Positions 8,055 through 16,896 are shown, counted from the stretch's first letter. The stretch is DNA of 64,000 bases from Betaproteobacteria bacterium (GCA_016704535.1 JADIZZ010000003.1:310001-374000); one strand, 5' to 3'. The notes: generated from the sequence alone by a model not told the origin. A program made the numbers and translations.

Positions 8055-9266
8055 ATGGCCCGCATCATCGTCGTCGGTGGTTCGCTGGGTGGCCTGATGG
8101 CCGCCAGCCTGCTGCTGCGTGACGGGCACGATGTACAGGTGCTGGAGCGTTCGCCACGCTCGCTGCAGGGCCGCGGCGCCGGCATCGTGACGCACGAAGG
8201 GCTGCGCGACATCCTGCGCCTGGCGGGCGCCGTGGTCGACGAGACGCTGGGCATCCCCGTGGCCTCGCGCGTCGTGCTGGGTGCCGATGGCCAGCCGCTG
8301 TGCACCTGGGCCCACCCGCAGATCCTCACCAGCTGGGGGCGCCTGTACACGCTGCTGCGCGCCGCGTTGCCCGAGGCCCATCACCGCTTGGGTGCGGGCG
8401 TGAAGGCCGTGACGCAGGACGACAGCGGCGTCAGCGTGCAGCTGACCAGCGGCGAGACGTTGCAGGCCAACCTGCTGGTAGCCGCCGACGGCATCCGCAG
8501 CACGGTGCGCGCGCAGCTACTGCCGGCCGTGCAGCCACGGTACGCGGGGTATGTCGCGTGGCGCGGTGTCTGCGAAGAGGCCGCGTTGTCGCGCCACACC
8601 CGCGAGACGCTGTTTCCGCACTTCGGCTTCGGCCTGCCTGCGGGTGAACAGATGCTGGGCTACCCCGTGGCCGGCGCCGACGACAGCACCGAGCCCGGCC
8701 AGCGGCGCTGGAACTTCGTCTGGTACCGGCCTGCCGCGGCGGGTGCCGAGCTCGACACGCTGCTGACCGACGCCGACGGGCATCACTACCCCGAAGGCAT
8801 CGCGCCGCAGGCCGTGTCGTGGCGTCACATCGCCGCCGTGCGCGCGGTGGCGCGTGCCACGCTGGCGCCGCAATTCGCCGAGGTGCTGGAGAAGACGGCC
8901 GTGCCCTTCCTGCAACCCATCTACGACCTGGCCTCGACGCAGCTGGCCTTCGGCCGCATCGCGCTGCTGGGCGACGCCGCCTTCGTCGCCCGTCCGCATG
9001 TCGGCATGGGCGTGGCCAAGGCGGCCGACGACGCGCTGGCGCTGGCCCGCGCCATCGCCGCCGCCGGTGCGACGCCCGCGGCGCTTCAGCACTACGACGC
9101 GCTGCGCCGCCCGGCCGGGCTGGCCGTGGCACAACGTGCCCGACAGCTCGGTGCAGGCCTCGAGGCGCAGTCGGCTGGCATGACGCCGCCACCACGGCGC
9201 CCGCCCGACGCCGTGATGCGCCACACGGCCATCGACCCCAGCCTGTTCGAAACCTACCCACCGTGA
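8055..9266 (+). CDS. FAD-dependent monooxygenase, similar to 2,6-dihydroxypyridine 3-hydroxylase
   Basis: Class A flavoprotein hydroxylase of 403 residues. It has the dinucleotide-binding GxGxxG variant IVVGGSLGGLMAASLLLRDG at the start, the second FAD motif VAADGIRSTVR near residue 140, and LLGDAAFVARPHVGMGVAKA near residue 305. The YAGYVAWRGV segment and the RPHVGMGVAKA-DDALALA region resemble 2,6-dihydroxypyridine hydroxylase of nicotine degraders, which is why a hydroxylated N-heterocycle is a candidate substrate. This is a family resemblance recalled from knowledge, not an alignment. It uses NAD(P)H and O2 to add a hydroxyl to an activated ring. Confidence 0.85.
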   Translation: MARIIVVGGSLGGLMAASLLLRDGHDVQVLERSPRSLQGRGAGIVTHEGLRDILRLAGAVVDETLGIPVASRVVLGADGQPLCTWAHPQILTSWGRLYTLLRAALPEAHHRLGAGVKAVTQDDSGVSVQLTSGETLQANLLVAADGIRSTVRAQLLPAVQPRYAGYVAWRGVCEEAALSRHTRETLFPHFGFGLPAGEQMLGYPVAGADDSTEPGQRRWNFVWYRPAAAGAELDTLLTDADGHHYPEGIAPQAVSWRHIAAVRAVARATLAPQFAEVLEKTAVPFLQPIYDLASTQLAFGRIALLGDAAFVARPHVGMGVAKAADDALALARAIAAAGATPAALQHYDALRRPAGLAVAQRARQLGAGLEAQSAGMTPPPRRPPDAVMRHTAIDPSLFETYPP

Positions 9267-9349
9267 AGCACTGACCCCGTTCCCAGTACCCACCGGACCC
9301 CGAAGCCGGACCGCATCGCCCGCCCGAACCACCCCAAGGAGACACACCG

Positions 9350-10588
9350 ATGAGCCATCTGCCCCAGAGCAACAGTCGCCGCACCCTGATCGTCGGCGGC
9401 GCCGCCGTCGCCGCCGCGCCGGCGCTTTTCAGCATCGCCCGCGCCCAGCCGGCCGCGATCAGGATCGGCTTTCCCGTGCCGCTGACCGGCCCCTTCAGCG
9501 CCGAGGCGCAGGACCAGGTGCGCGCCGCCGAGCTGGCGGTGAAGGAGTGGAATGCCGCCGGCGGCTTCAAGGGCCAGAAGTGCGAACTGCTGGTGCGCGA
9601 CACCAAGCTCAACAGCGGCGAGGCCGCGACGCGCACGCTGGAACTGATCGAGAAGGACAAGGTCAACTTCGTCGTCGGCTCGCTCAGCGCGGCGACGCAG
9701 CTGTCGATCAATGCGGTGACGCGCGAGCGCAAGGTGCTGTTCAACAGCATCAGCCAGAGCGACACCATCAACGAGGCCAAGGACTGGAGCCTCTACACCT
9801 TCCACGAGGCGCTGAACCCGCACCTGACGGCCGGCGCCGTGGCGCGCTATGCCTTCCCGAAGTTCGGCAAGCGCGTGGTCTACCTGACCGCCGACTACGC
9901 CTATGGCCACGAGATGGTGCGTGGCTTCCAGCGCGCCGGCCTGGCCATGGGCGCGCAGACCGTGGCCGACGTTCGCCACCCGCTGGGTGCTGCCGACTAC
10001 AGCGCCTTCCTGCCGCGCATCCAGGCGCTGAAGCCCGACATCCTGGTGCTCTGCAACTTCGGCCGCGACCTCGTGAACAGTGCCAAGCAGGCCACCGATT
10101 TCGGCCTCAAGCAGGGCACCAAGATCATCGCGCCGGTGCTGCTGTACACCAGCCGCATCGCTGGCGGGCCCGACGCCTTCGACGGCATCCTGGGCGGCAC
10201 CAGCTACTACTGGGGCATGGAAGACAAGATCCCGAGTGCCAAGAAGTTCAACGACGCCTTCCGCAAGGCCTACGGCGGCGCCGTGCCCTCGGACTACGGC
10301 GCACTCGGCTACGCCGGCATCCTGAGCGTGCTGCAGGCGGTAAAGAACGCAGATGCCACCGATTCGCAACGTGTCGCCATTGCATTGCGCCAGCTGAAGT
10401 ACGACTGGTACAAGGGGCCGCAGTTCTACCGCAAGTGCGACCACCAGAGCGTGCAGAGCGTCGTCATCGTCGAGAGCAAGAGCAAGAACATGAAAGACAA
10501 GAACGACGTCTTCAACGTGCTGGCCATCGAGGACGCGAACGAGAAGAACCTGCGCACTTGCGAGGAGATGGGCCACAAGGTGAGCTGA
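9350..10588 (+). CDS. Branched-chain-amino-acid-type ABC transporter substrate-binding protein
   Basis: Periplasmic solute receptor (412 residues) of the LivK/Leu-Ile-Val-binding family, type I periplasmic fold. The N-terminus SRRTLIVGGAAVAAAPALF followed by SIARAQ looks like a Tat-type signal with a single Arg pair. Mature sequence begins near AIRIGFPVPLTGPFSAEA, the typical opening of these receptors. Such proteins also bind aromatic and heterocyclic acids, amides and dicarboxylates. It starts the transporter operon, followed after 24 bp by the first permease. Ligand unknown; the surrounding catabolic genes suggest their substrate. Confidence 0.92.
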   Translation: MSHLPQSNSRRTLIVGGAAVAAAPALFSIARAQPAAIRIGFPVPLTGPFSAEAQDQVRAAELAVKEWNAAGGFKGQKCELLVRDTKLNSGEAATRTLELIEKDKVNFVVGSLSAATQLSINAVTRERKVLFNSISQSDTINEAKDWSLYTFHEALNPHLTAGAVARYAFPKFGKRVVYLTADYAYGHEMVRGFQRAGLAMGAQTVADVRHPLGAADYSAFLPRIQALKPDILVLCNFGRDLVNSAKQATDFGLKQGTKIIAPVLLYTSRIAGGPDAFDGILGGTSYYWGMEDKIPSAKKFNDAFRKAYGGAVPSDYGALGYAGILSVLQAVKNADATDSQRVAIALRQLKYDWYKGPQFYRKCDHQSVQSVVIVESKSKNMKDKNDVFNVLAIEDANEKNLRTCEEMGHKVS

Positions 10589-10612
10589 CCGCGGCCGGAC
10601 GGACACCACCCG

Positions 10613-11494
10613 ATGGAGATCACGCCCTCACTGCTGGCCTTGCAGCTGGTCACCGGCATCGCGCTGGGCGCGATCTATGCGCTGCTGGCGGTGGGCTTGA
10701 GCCTCATCTTCGGCATGCTGACGGTGGTGAATTTCGCGCACGGCGCGTTCTTCATGGTGGGCGCCTTCATCGGGCTGTACTTTCTGGGGCTGACCGGCAA
10801 CTTCTGGTTCAGCCTGGTGCTCACGCCGCTGGTGGTGGGGACCATCGGTTTGGTGACGGAACGCTTCCTGGTGCGGCCGCTCTACGGCCGGGGCATCGAC
10901 TACCCGCTGCTGCTGACCTTCGGCCTGAGCTGGGTGCTCATCGAGGCCATGCGGCTGGCCTTCGGCGTCGAGGGTCTGCCGTCGTCGACGCCGCCCGAAC
11001 TGCGCGGCGCCATCGACCTGGGCATCGGCTACTTCCCCAAGTACCGGCTCTTCCTGATCGTCGCGACCGCGGTGGTAGTGGTCGCGCTGTGGCTGTTCCT
11101 GGAGAAGACGCGCTACGGCCTCATCGTGCGCGCCGGCAGCCGCGACGGCGACATCTGCCGCGTGCTGGGCATCGACATCGCGCGCGTCTGGCTGGTGGTG
11201 TTCGGCATCGGCTGCGCCATCGCAGGCCTCTCGGGCGTGCTCGCCGCGCCCACGCGCGCGGTGAACCCCGAGATGGGCGTGCACGTGTTGGCCGAAAGCT
11301 TCGTCGTCACCGTGGTGGGCGGCATGGGCAGCCTGGTGGGCGCGGTGGTGGCCGGGCTGCTGGTGGGCATCGTCTTCGCGATGACCTCGCTGTTCGCCCC
11401 TGACCTGGCCGAGCTGTCGATCTTCGTGCTGATGGCCGTGGTGCTGCTGCTGCGGCCGCAGGGCTTCTTCGGCAAGGCGGGGTTGATGGGATGA
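10613..11494 (+). CDS. Liv-type ABC transporter permease 1 (LivH-like)
   Basis: Integral inner-membrane permease of 293 residues with about eight hydrophobic segments. It begins with ITGIALGAIYALLAVGLSLIFG-like sequence (residues 13-34), has NFAHGAFFMVGAF, and ends with the permease-ATPase coupling stretch SFVVTVVGGMGSLVGAVVAG near residue 230, all typical of LivH. Its stop overlaps the ATG of the second permease (ATGA), so translation is coupled. Together with the partner it forms the channel of the importer. Confidence 0.93.
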   Translation: MEITPSLLALQLVTGIALGAIYALLAVGLSLIFGMLTVVNFAHGAFFMVGAFIGLYFLGLTGNFWFSLVLTPLVVGTIGLVTERFLVRPLYGRGIDYPLLLTFGLSWVLIEAMRLAFGVEGLPSSTPPELRGAIDLGIGYFPKYRLFLIVATAVVVVALWLFLEKTRYGLIVRAGSRDGDICRVLGIDIARVWLVVFGIGCAIAGLSGVLAAPTRAVNPEMGVHVLAESFVVTVVGGMGSLVGAVVAGLLVGIVFAMTSLFAPDLAELSIFVLMAVVLLLRPQGFFGKAGLMG

Positions 11495-12492
11495 ACGCGC
11501 CGCAACCGGCCCCCGCCTCGCCCACGGCGTATGCCCGCGGGCTTTTCGACCTGGTGCGGCGCCACCGCGTCATGGCGGTGCTGCTCTTCCTGCTGGTCTT
11601 CCCGCTGCTGATGCCCTACCACGCGCTGGCGGTGAACATCCTCATCTTCGGACTCTTCGCAGTGGGCTTCAACCTGCTGTTCGGCTACACCGGGCTGCTG
11701 AGCTTCGGCCACGCGGCCTTCCTTGGCGTGGGCAGTTACCTCACCGGCATCGCCATGGTGCACATGGGCTGGCACTGGCTGCCGGCGCTGGGGCTGGGTG
11801 TGGTCTCGGCGTCGCTGGCCGGTGTGCTCATCGGCTACCTGGCCATCCGCACGCGCGGCATCTACTTCTCGATGGTCACGCTGGCGCTGGCGCAGATCGT
11901 CTACTACGCCTTCTACAAGGCCGAACGCTGGACCGGTGGCGAAAACGGCCTGCGGGGCATCCAGGTGCCGGCCATCGAGATCGGTCCGTGGACGCTGGAT
12001 TTCCTGAACCCGGTGACCAAGTACTACGTCATCTACGTCTTCGTCGCCGCGGCGCTGTGGTTCGTCTCGCGGCTGCTGGCGTCTCCCTTCGGCGCCGTGA
12101 TCGAGGCGGTGCGCGAAAACGAAAAGCGCGCCGCCGCTTGCGGCTACGACGTGGCGCGCAGCAAGCTGCTGGTGTTCGTCATCTCGGCAGCCCTGTGCGG
12201 CCTGGCCGGCGGGCTGCGTGCGCTGCACCTGAGCGTGGTGCCCATCGACAGCCTGCACTACCTGCAGTCGGGGCAGGCGGTCATGATGTGCCTGCTGGGT
12301 GGCATGGGCACCTTCTTCGGCCCCTTCGTCGGCGCCGCGGTCTTCCTGACACTGGAAGACGTGGTGACCACGTTGACGCGCCACTGGATGGGCGTGGTGG
12401 GCGCGGTGTTCATGTTCTTCGTGCTCTTCTTCCCGGCCGGCATCTGGGGCACGCTGGTGCAGCGCATGCAGCGCGCGGTGCGCACGCGATGA
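11491..12492 (+). CDS. Liv-type ABC transporter permease 2 (LivM-like)
   Basis: Second inner-membrane permease (333 residues). The segment NLLFGYTGLLSFGHAAFLGVG near residue 53 and the coupling region VMMCLLGGMGTFFGPFVGA near residue 265 are LivM hallmarks; the C-terminus is hydrophobic and followed by a basic tail. It overlaps the neighbouring genes on both sides by four bases. It is longer at the N-terminus than its partner by a cytoplasmic stretch of about 25 residues, as usual for LivM. Confidence 0.93.
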   Translation: MNAPQPAPASPTAYARGLFDLVRRHRVMAVLLFLLVFPLLMPYHALAVNILIFGLFAVGFNLLFGYTGLLSFGHAAFLGVGSYLTGIAMVHMGWHWLPALGLGVVSASLAGVLIGYLAIRTRGIYFSMVTLALAQIVYYAFYKAERWTGGENGLRGIQVPAIEIGPWTLDFLNPVTKYYVIYVFVAAALWFVSRLLASPFGAVIEAVRENEKRAAACGYDVARSKLLVFVISAALCGLAGGLRALHLSVVPIDSLHYLQSGQAVMMCLLGGMGTFFGPFVGAAVFLTLEDVVTTLTRHWMGVVGAVFMFFVLFFPAGIWGTLVQRMQRAVRTR

Positions 12493-13256
12493 GCGGCGCC
12501 GAAACCCCCATCCTCGAAGTCGAGGCCGTCAGCAAGCACTTCGGCCGCTTCGTCGCGTTGAACAGGGTGACGGCCAGCTTCCAGCCGCGCAAGCTCAGCG
12601 CCATCATCGGCCCCAACGGTGCCGGCAAGAGCACCTTCTTCAACGTCGTCAGCGGCGCCTTCCCGCCCACCGAGGGTCGCCTGAAGTTCAAGGGTCGCGA
12701 CATCACCGGCCTGGCGCAGCACGAGTTTGCGCGCATCGGCATCGCCAAGAGCTTCCAGATCACCAACGTGTTCAAGCAGCTCAGCGCGCACGAGAACGTG
12801 CGCGTGGCGGTGCAGATGCGGCACGCACGCTACGAACTGCTGCGCCCCCGCGCGGCGATGACGGAACTGGCCGACCGCGCCGCCGAACTGCTGGCCCGCG
12901 TGGGCCTGGCCGGCCTGCGCGACCGCCCCGCGGCCGACCTGGCCCACGGCCAGCAGCGTGCGCTGGAAGTGGCCATGGCGCTGGCCGCCGAGCCCGAACT
13001 GCTGCTGATGGACGAGCCCACGGCGGGCATGTCGCCGGAGGAGACCGTGGTCATGATGGACCTCATCACCGCGCTGGCGGCCGAGCGCTCGGTGATCATC
13101 GTCGAGCACAAGATGAAGCTGGTGATGGGCATCTGCGAGCGCCTGCTGGTGCTGCACCACGGCGAGTTCCTGGCCGAGGGCACGCCCGACGAGATCAAGG
13201 TCAACGCCGACGTGCGGCGCGTTTACCTGGGGCAGGGCAGGAGGCCTGAATGTTGA
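12489..13256 (+). CDS. Liv-type ABC transporter ATP-binding protein 1 (LivG-like)
   Basis: ATPase subunit of 255 residues. Walker A is GPNGAGKST near residue 38, the signature loop is LAHGQQRALE near residue 150, and Walker B is LLLMDEPTAGMS near residue 170, followed by the switch His in IIVEHKM. The signature reads AHGQQ in place of LSGGQ, which is normal for LivG proteins. The start is the ATG at 12489 overlapping the LivM-like stop; the open frame upstream of it belongs to a shadow of the permease gene. Confidence 0.93.
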   Translation: MSGAETPILEVEAVSKHFGRFVALNRVTASFQPRKLSAIIGPNGAGKSTFFNVVSGAFPPTEGRLKFKGRDITGLAQHEFARIGIAKSFQITNVFKQLSAHENVRVAVQMRHARYELLRPRAAMTELADRAAELLARVGLAGLRDRPAADLAHGQQRALEVAMALAAEPELLLMDEPTAGMSPEETVVMMDLITALAAERSVIIVEHKMKLVMGICERLLVLHHGEFLAEGTPDEIKVNADVRRVYLGQGRRPEC

Positions 13257-13954
13257 CGGTGGACGGACTCGACGCCTGGTACGACCACAGCCACGTCGTG
13301 CAGGGCATGCGCTTCGAGGTGCGTGCCGGGGAGATCGTCACGCTGATGGGCCGCAACGGCGCCGGCAAGACGAGCACGCTGCGCGCCATCATGGGGCTGA
13401 TGGGCAAGCGCGGCGGCAGCGTGCGTTTCGACGGCCAGGAGATCCTGGCCCAGCCCGCCCACTCGCGCTACCACCTGGGGCTGGCCTACGTGCCCGAAGA
13501 CCGCCGCATCGTGCCCGGCCTGACGGTGCGCGAGAACCTGCGCCTGGGGCTCATCGCCGGCCGCGAACGTCACACCGAGCGCGCGCGCATCGACGAGATC
13601 GCGCGCACCTTTCCGCGCCTGGCCGAACGCATGGAGCAGGAGGGCACGTCGATGAGCGGGGGCGAGCAGCAAATGCTGGCCATCGCCCGCGCCATGATGG
13701 CCAGGCCGCGCATGATCCTGCTCGACGAGCCGTCCGAAGGCATCATGCCGGTGCTGGTGGACGAGATGTTCGCGCTGTTCAAGCGCCTCAAGAACGAGGG
13801 CACGACCATCCTGCTGGTGGAACAGAACGTCGAGCGTGCACTGGCCTTGAGCGATCGCGCCTACATCCTCGACCAGGGCCGCATCGTGCACACCGGCACC
13901 GGGGCCGAACTGCTGGCCGACCGCGAGATTCAGGACCGTTACTGCGCCGTGTAG
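13250..13954 (+). CDS. Liv-type ABC transporter ATP-binding protein 2 (LivF-like)
   Basis: Second ATPase (234 residues). Walker A is GRNGAGKTS near residue 33, the signature loop is MSGGEQQML near residue 135, and Walker B is ILLDEPSEGIMP. It overlaps the LivG-like gene by seven bases and ends the operon; a MerR gene converges on it 55 bp downstream. All five components of the importer are thus present and intact, so the system should be functional. Confidence 0.93.
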   Translation: MLTVDGLDAWYDHSHVVQGMRFEVRAGEIVTLMGRNGAGKTSTLRAIMGLMGKRGGSVRFDGQEILAQPAHSRYHLGLAYVPEDRRIVPGLTVRENLRLGLIAGRERHTERARIDEIARTFPRLAERMEQEGTSMSGGEQQMLAIARAMMARPRMILLDEPSEGIMPVLVDEMFALFKRLKNEGTTILLVEQNVERALALSDRAYILDQGRIVHTGTGAELLADREIQDRYCAV

Positions 13955-14009
13955 CCAGCGGCGCGGGTCTTCGCGGGCCCCGCCGAATACCAGCAGGACG
14001 TCGGGGCGG

Positions 14010-15041
14010 TCAGGGCGGCAGGATCAGCCCCTCGTGCAGGGCCACGTGTTCCAGCGCCGCTTCGAAGCGGGCACGCGAAGTGGCCGCCACCTGCTGCAGG
14101 TAGGCATGCAGTTCGGCGTCGGCCGCATTGCGGTGACGGCATTCGGCGCTGTAGGCCTCGAAGTGCGCCAGTTGCATCAGCAGTTCGGCGACATGGCGCG
14201 GGCACTCGCAGGCGATCGTCGACGACAGACCGGCGAAGTCGGCCAGTGCGGCGTCGTCCCAGCGGCGCGGTGGCACCGCAGGGCTGGACGGTACCGGGCC
14301 GCGCGCTGCAGGGCCTGGTCGCGAAGTCGCCTGCAGCACGCCCTGCAGCCATTGGCCGATCACGGTGTCGTTCTGCGGCTCGCGCAGCAAGGCCGTGCCG
14401 GCTGCCGCCAGGGCGGCGCAGGTCGACTCGACGGCATAGCGGTACAGCACGGCCCTGGGCACCTCGGCGAGCGCCGGCGCTGAGGCTTGCAGGGCTGCCA
14501 GCGAGCCTTCGTGCAGGCGCGGTTCGTGCAGCACCAGCGCATCGACCGACGCGCCCTGCAAGGCCGCGGCGGCCTGCGCCGCATCGGCATACGGGCCCAG
14601 CCAATGCACCGGTCGGGCCAGCCGCCGCAGCAGACCGGGGCGTTTCAGCCGCCCGGCCAGCGCCGTACCGATGACGGCCACGCGCCACGCTGGCGCGGTC
14701 GACGAGGGGCCCTGCGCAAGATCCTCGCCGTGCCGGGCGGCCAACACGCTGGCGTGCGTGCTCGCCACCTGCTGCAGCTGCTGCATGTCCAGCTGCGCCA
14801 GGCTGCCGACGGCATGGCCCTGTTCGACCAGCTGCTTCAGCAGGGCCAGTCGCCGCACGTCGTCGGCCGAGTACAGGCGCTGCCCGCTGGGCGAAAGCAC
14901 GGGTTGTGTCACGCCGTAGCGCCGCTCCCAGACGCGCAGGGTGGCCACCGGCATCCGCAGCATGCGGGCCACGGCGCCGCTGCGGTGTCGCACCTCGAGG
15001 TCGCCGCTCGCGGGCGGTGGAGTGAGTTTGTGCTTGGGCAA
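14010..15041 (-). CDS. MerR family regulator with C-terminal B12-binding-like domain
   Basis: Predicted transcription factor of about 343 residues. Residues around 17-85 are a MerR winged helix (VRHRSGAVARMLRMPVATLR, then WERRYGVTQPVLSPSGQRLY). The remaining 250 residues resemble the cobalamin-binding domains of LitR/CarH photoreceptors in layout, but the DxHxxG cobalamin motif is not visible, so B12 binding is doubtful. No ATG lies near the domain start; a TTG at 15041 is the best-placed start and is chosen tentatively. It is divergent from an FAD oxidoreductase, and both start regions carry the repeat TGACGCCGAGT. Alternative: a plain MerR regulator with a degenerate sensor domain. Confidence 0.82.
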   Translation of the reverse strand: MPKHKLTPPPASGDLEVRHRSGAVARMLRMPVATLRVWERRYGVTQPVLSPSGQRLYSADDVRRLALLKQLVEQGHAVGSLAQLDMQQLQQVASTHASVLAARHGEDLAQGPSSTAPAWRVAVIGTALAGRLKRPGLLRRLARPVHWLGPYADAAQAAAALQGASVDALVLHEPRLHEGSLAALQASAPALAEVPRAVLYRYAVESTCAALAAAGTALLREPQNDTVIGQWLQGVLQATSRPGPAARGPVPSSPAVPPRRWDDAALADFAGLSSTIACECPRHVAELLMQLAHFEAYSAECRHRNAADAELHAYLQQVAATSRARFEAALEHVALHEGLILPP

Positions 15042-15064
15042 GTGGGTCCCGACTGAATCGAAAT

Positions 15065-15128
15065 TGACGCCGAGTATCGGACAAATAGAGAGGGCTTTGA
15101 ACTGACTGACACGATTATGACGCCGAGT
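15065..15128. promoter_or_regulatory. Divergent promoter region with repeated TGACGCCGAGT
   Basis: The gap between the MerR gene and the FAD oxidoreductase holds two exact direct copies of the 11-mer TGACGCCGAGT at 15065-15075 and 15118-15128, each followed shortly by GTATC. The 53-bp spacing and the position between a regulator and its divergent neighbour suggest operator sites, most likely for the MerR protein. This is inference from position and repetition only. Confidence 0.5.
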
Positions 15129-15145
15129 TGAGTATCCTTGTCGCC

Positions 15146-16186
15146 ATGAGTAGTTGGTCCCTTTCACCCAAAGTCGTCGTGATCGGCGCTGGTGTCGCTG
15201 GGGCGTCCTGCGCGCGAGCGCTGTGTTTGTCCGGCTGCGAGGTTCACGTCGTAGACAAGTCTCGCGGCGCCGGCGGACGGCTGGCCACCAAGCGCCTGGA
15301 GTGGCTGGATCCGCAGGCCCGTCGGCGGTCCGCCAGGCTCGACCATGGTGCGCCCGCGTTTGCCGCCGGCAGCGCCGATTTCCGTCAGTTCCTCGCCACC
15401 GCCTGTCCACCGGGTGCCCTGGCGCAGTGGAGGCCGACGCTGGCCCCCGGCAGCCGGCCGCTCGACAGCGCCGGGCCGCTGTGGCTGCCCCAGCCGGACA
15501 TGCCCTCACTTTGCGTTGGCTTGCTGCGGGACATCCCCACGACATGGTCCTTCGCCGTCGATGCCCTGCGGCACGGCCCGCTGGGCTGGCAGATCGAGGC
15601 TGCGGGCGCAACGCTCCCCGGGCACTTCGACGCCGTGGTGCTGGCGCTGCCGCCGGCCCAGGCAGCACCCTTGCTGGCCGCGCACCGACGCGATTGGGCG
15701 CAACGAGTGTCGCTGGCCCTGATGCAACCCTGCTGGACGCTGATGGGCGTGGCGCGCCGCCCGGCCAGCGTCCTGCATTGGGACGTCGCACGGCCCGAGC
15801 AGGGCCCGCTGGCCTGGGTCATGCGCAACGACGCCAGACCCGGACGCGAGTCTTCGGCCGATGAAGTGCACTGGGTCGTGCACGCACGCGCCGGCTGGAG
15901 CCGGCAACACCTCGAGCAACCGGCCGACGAAGTGCAGTCCCGGATGCAGGACGCGCTGCAGGACTGGCTGGGCGAGCCGATCGACTGGCAGCACGCCGTG
16001 GTGCACCGCTGGCGCTATGCCCTGCCGCAGGCCACGGGCGCCGTGCTGCCGCAGCCCTGCTGGTGGGACGACGCCCGGGGCCTCGGCGTGTGCGGCGATT
16101 TCCTTGGTGGCACCGGTGTCGAAGGCGCCTGGCAGTCGGCGCAGGCTTTGAGCTCTTCGATGTTGCGGAACCACGTCGATGCGTGA
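15146..16186 (+). CDS. FAD/NAD(P)-binding oxidoreductase (renalase-like amine oxidase fold)
   Basis: Flavoprotein of about 346 residues. VVVIGAGVAGASCARALCLSG near the start is the Rossmann FAD-binding fold and VHVVDKSRGAGGRLATKR is the second element, a pattern typical of renalase-like proteins. FDAVVLALPPAQAAPLL near residue 175 and the C-terminal GLGVCGDFLGGTGVEGAWQSA complete the FAD site. Substrate unknown. The ATG at 15146 is chosen; a TTG 18 bases upstream is also in frame. In related bacteria such genes accompany photolyases and DUF2256, and here too DUF2256 overlaps its end. Confidence 0.85.
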   Translation: MSSWSLSPKVVVIGAGVAGASCARALCLSGCEVHVVDKSRGAGGRLATKRLEWLDPQARRRSARLDHGAPAFAAGSADFRQFLATACPPGALAQWRPTLAPGSRPLDSAGPLWLPQPDMPSLCVGLLRDIPTTWSFAVDALRHGPLGWQIEAAGATLPGHFDAVVLALPPAQAAPLLAAHRRDWAQRVSLALMQPCWTLMGVARRPASVLHWDVARPEQGPLAWVMRNDARPGRESSADEVHWVVHARAGWSRQHLEQPADEVQSRMQDALQDWLGEPIDWQHAVVHRWRYALPQATGAVLPQPCWWDDARGLGVCGDFLGGTGVEGAWQSAQALSSSMLRNHVDA

Positions 16187-16340
16187 CACGGGCTTCCGCG
16201 GCAACAAGGCGGCGCTGCCCGGCAAGCCTTGCGTGGCCTGCGGTCGGGTCATGACCTGGCGCCGGCACTGGGTGAAGAACTGGGCCGAGGTGAAGTACTG
16301 CAGCGACGCCTGCCGGCGCGTGAAGGCGTCCCGTGGCTGA
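16179..16340 (+). CDS. DUF2256 family small zinc-ribbon protein
   Basis: A 53-residue protein overlapping the end of the FAD oxidoreductase gene by eight bases. It contains two Cys pairs, KPCVACGRVMTWR and VKYCSDACRR, spaced as a small zinc ribbon, and the Trp-rich RRHWVKNWAEVKYC core that defines DUF2256. Function unknown; members usually sit beside cryptochrome/photolyase genes, and the remnant of such a gene follows directly. Confidence 0.85.
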   Translation: MRDTGFRGNKAALPGKPCVACGRVMTWRRHWVKNWAEVKYCSDACRRVKASRG

Positions 16341-16896
16341 GTTGCGTTCGCTGGTGCTTGTGCTGGGCGACCAGCTCGATCTCGAGGCGTCGGCCTTCGA
16401 TGGGTTCGACTCCCAGGTCGGGAGCCGCAGGACGAGGACGCGCCGCTCGGCGGCCAGTGGAACTTCGATGCCGACAACCGCGAGGCCTTCGGTGGCAGCG
16501 GCCCTGGCGCGGTGCCGTCGCGCTGCAGCTTCGAGCCTGACGCGGTGACGCGCGAGGTGATCGCACTCGTCGACAGCGACTTCCACCGCGCGTGGCCGTG
16601 GAGCGACAGGCGCTGGCGCTCGGTCGGCACGCGCATGGCCGAGCTCAGCCCGCACCGCTGGCACGGCGATGCCGCCGCCATTGGCGCCGCGCTGGCCGGC
16701 GCGCGGCGCGTGCGCAGCGTCGACGAGCCGCACCTCGCGCCGTGGCTGGCGCGCTGGGCCGAGTGCGTCGCGGCGCCGGCCCTGTTTCCGCCAGTGGTCG
16801 CGCGCTGCGATTCGCTTTCACAAGGGTGGTCGCGCGTCGCGCGGCCTGCAAACCGCGGCCGACCTTCTGGCCGTCAACGAGGTGCCTGCATGGTGA
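16333..16896 (+). pseudogene. Decayed cryptochrome/photolyase gene remnant
   Basis: Fragments of photolyase-type coding sequence in more than one frame. A GTG at 16333 opens AELRSLVLVLGDQLDLEAS, the usual N-terminus of FeS-type bacterial photolyases, but the frame breaks near 16430 after about 30 residues. In another frame PLGGQWNFDADNREAFG, a mid-protein motif of that family, follows at once, so roughly 140 residues are missing. The next stretch (AWPWSDRRWRSVGTRM, then RRVRSVDEPHLAPWLARW) looks like the C-terminal part of a second FAD-binding photolyase, and it too shifts frame near 16830. The product cannot be functional as read. Family assignment of the second part is less certain than of the first. 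Confidence 0.65.

Noticed and set aside
9547..11403. Plus-strand open frame of 618 residues
   Set aside because: Shadow in another frame over the transporter receptor and first permease genes, no domain.
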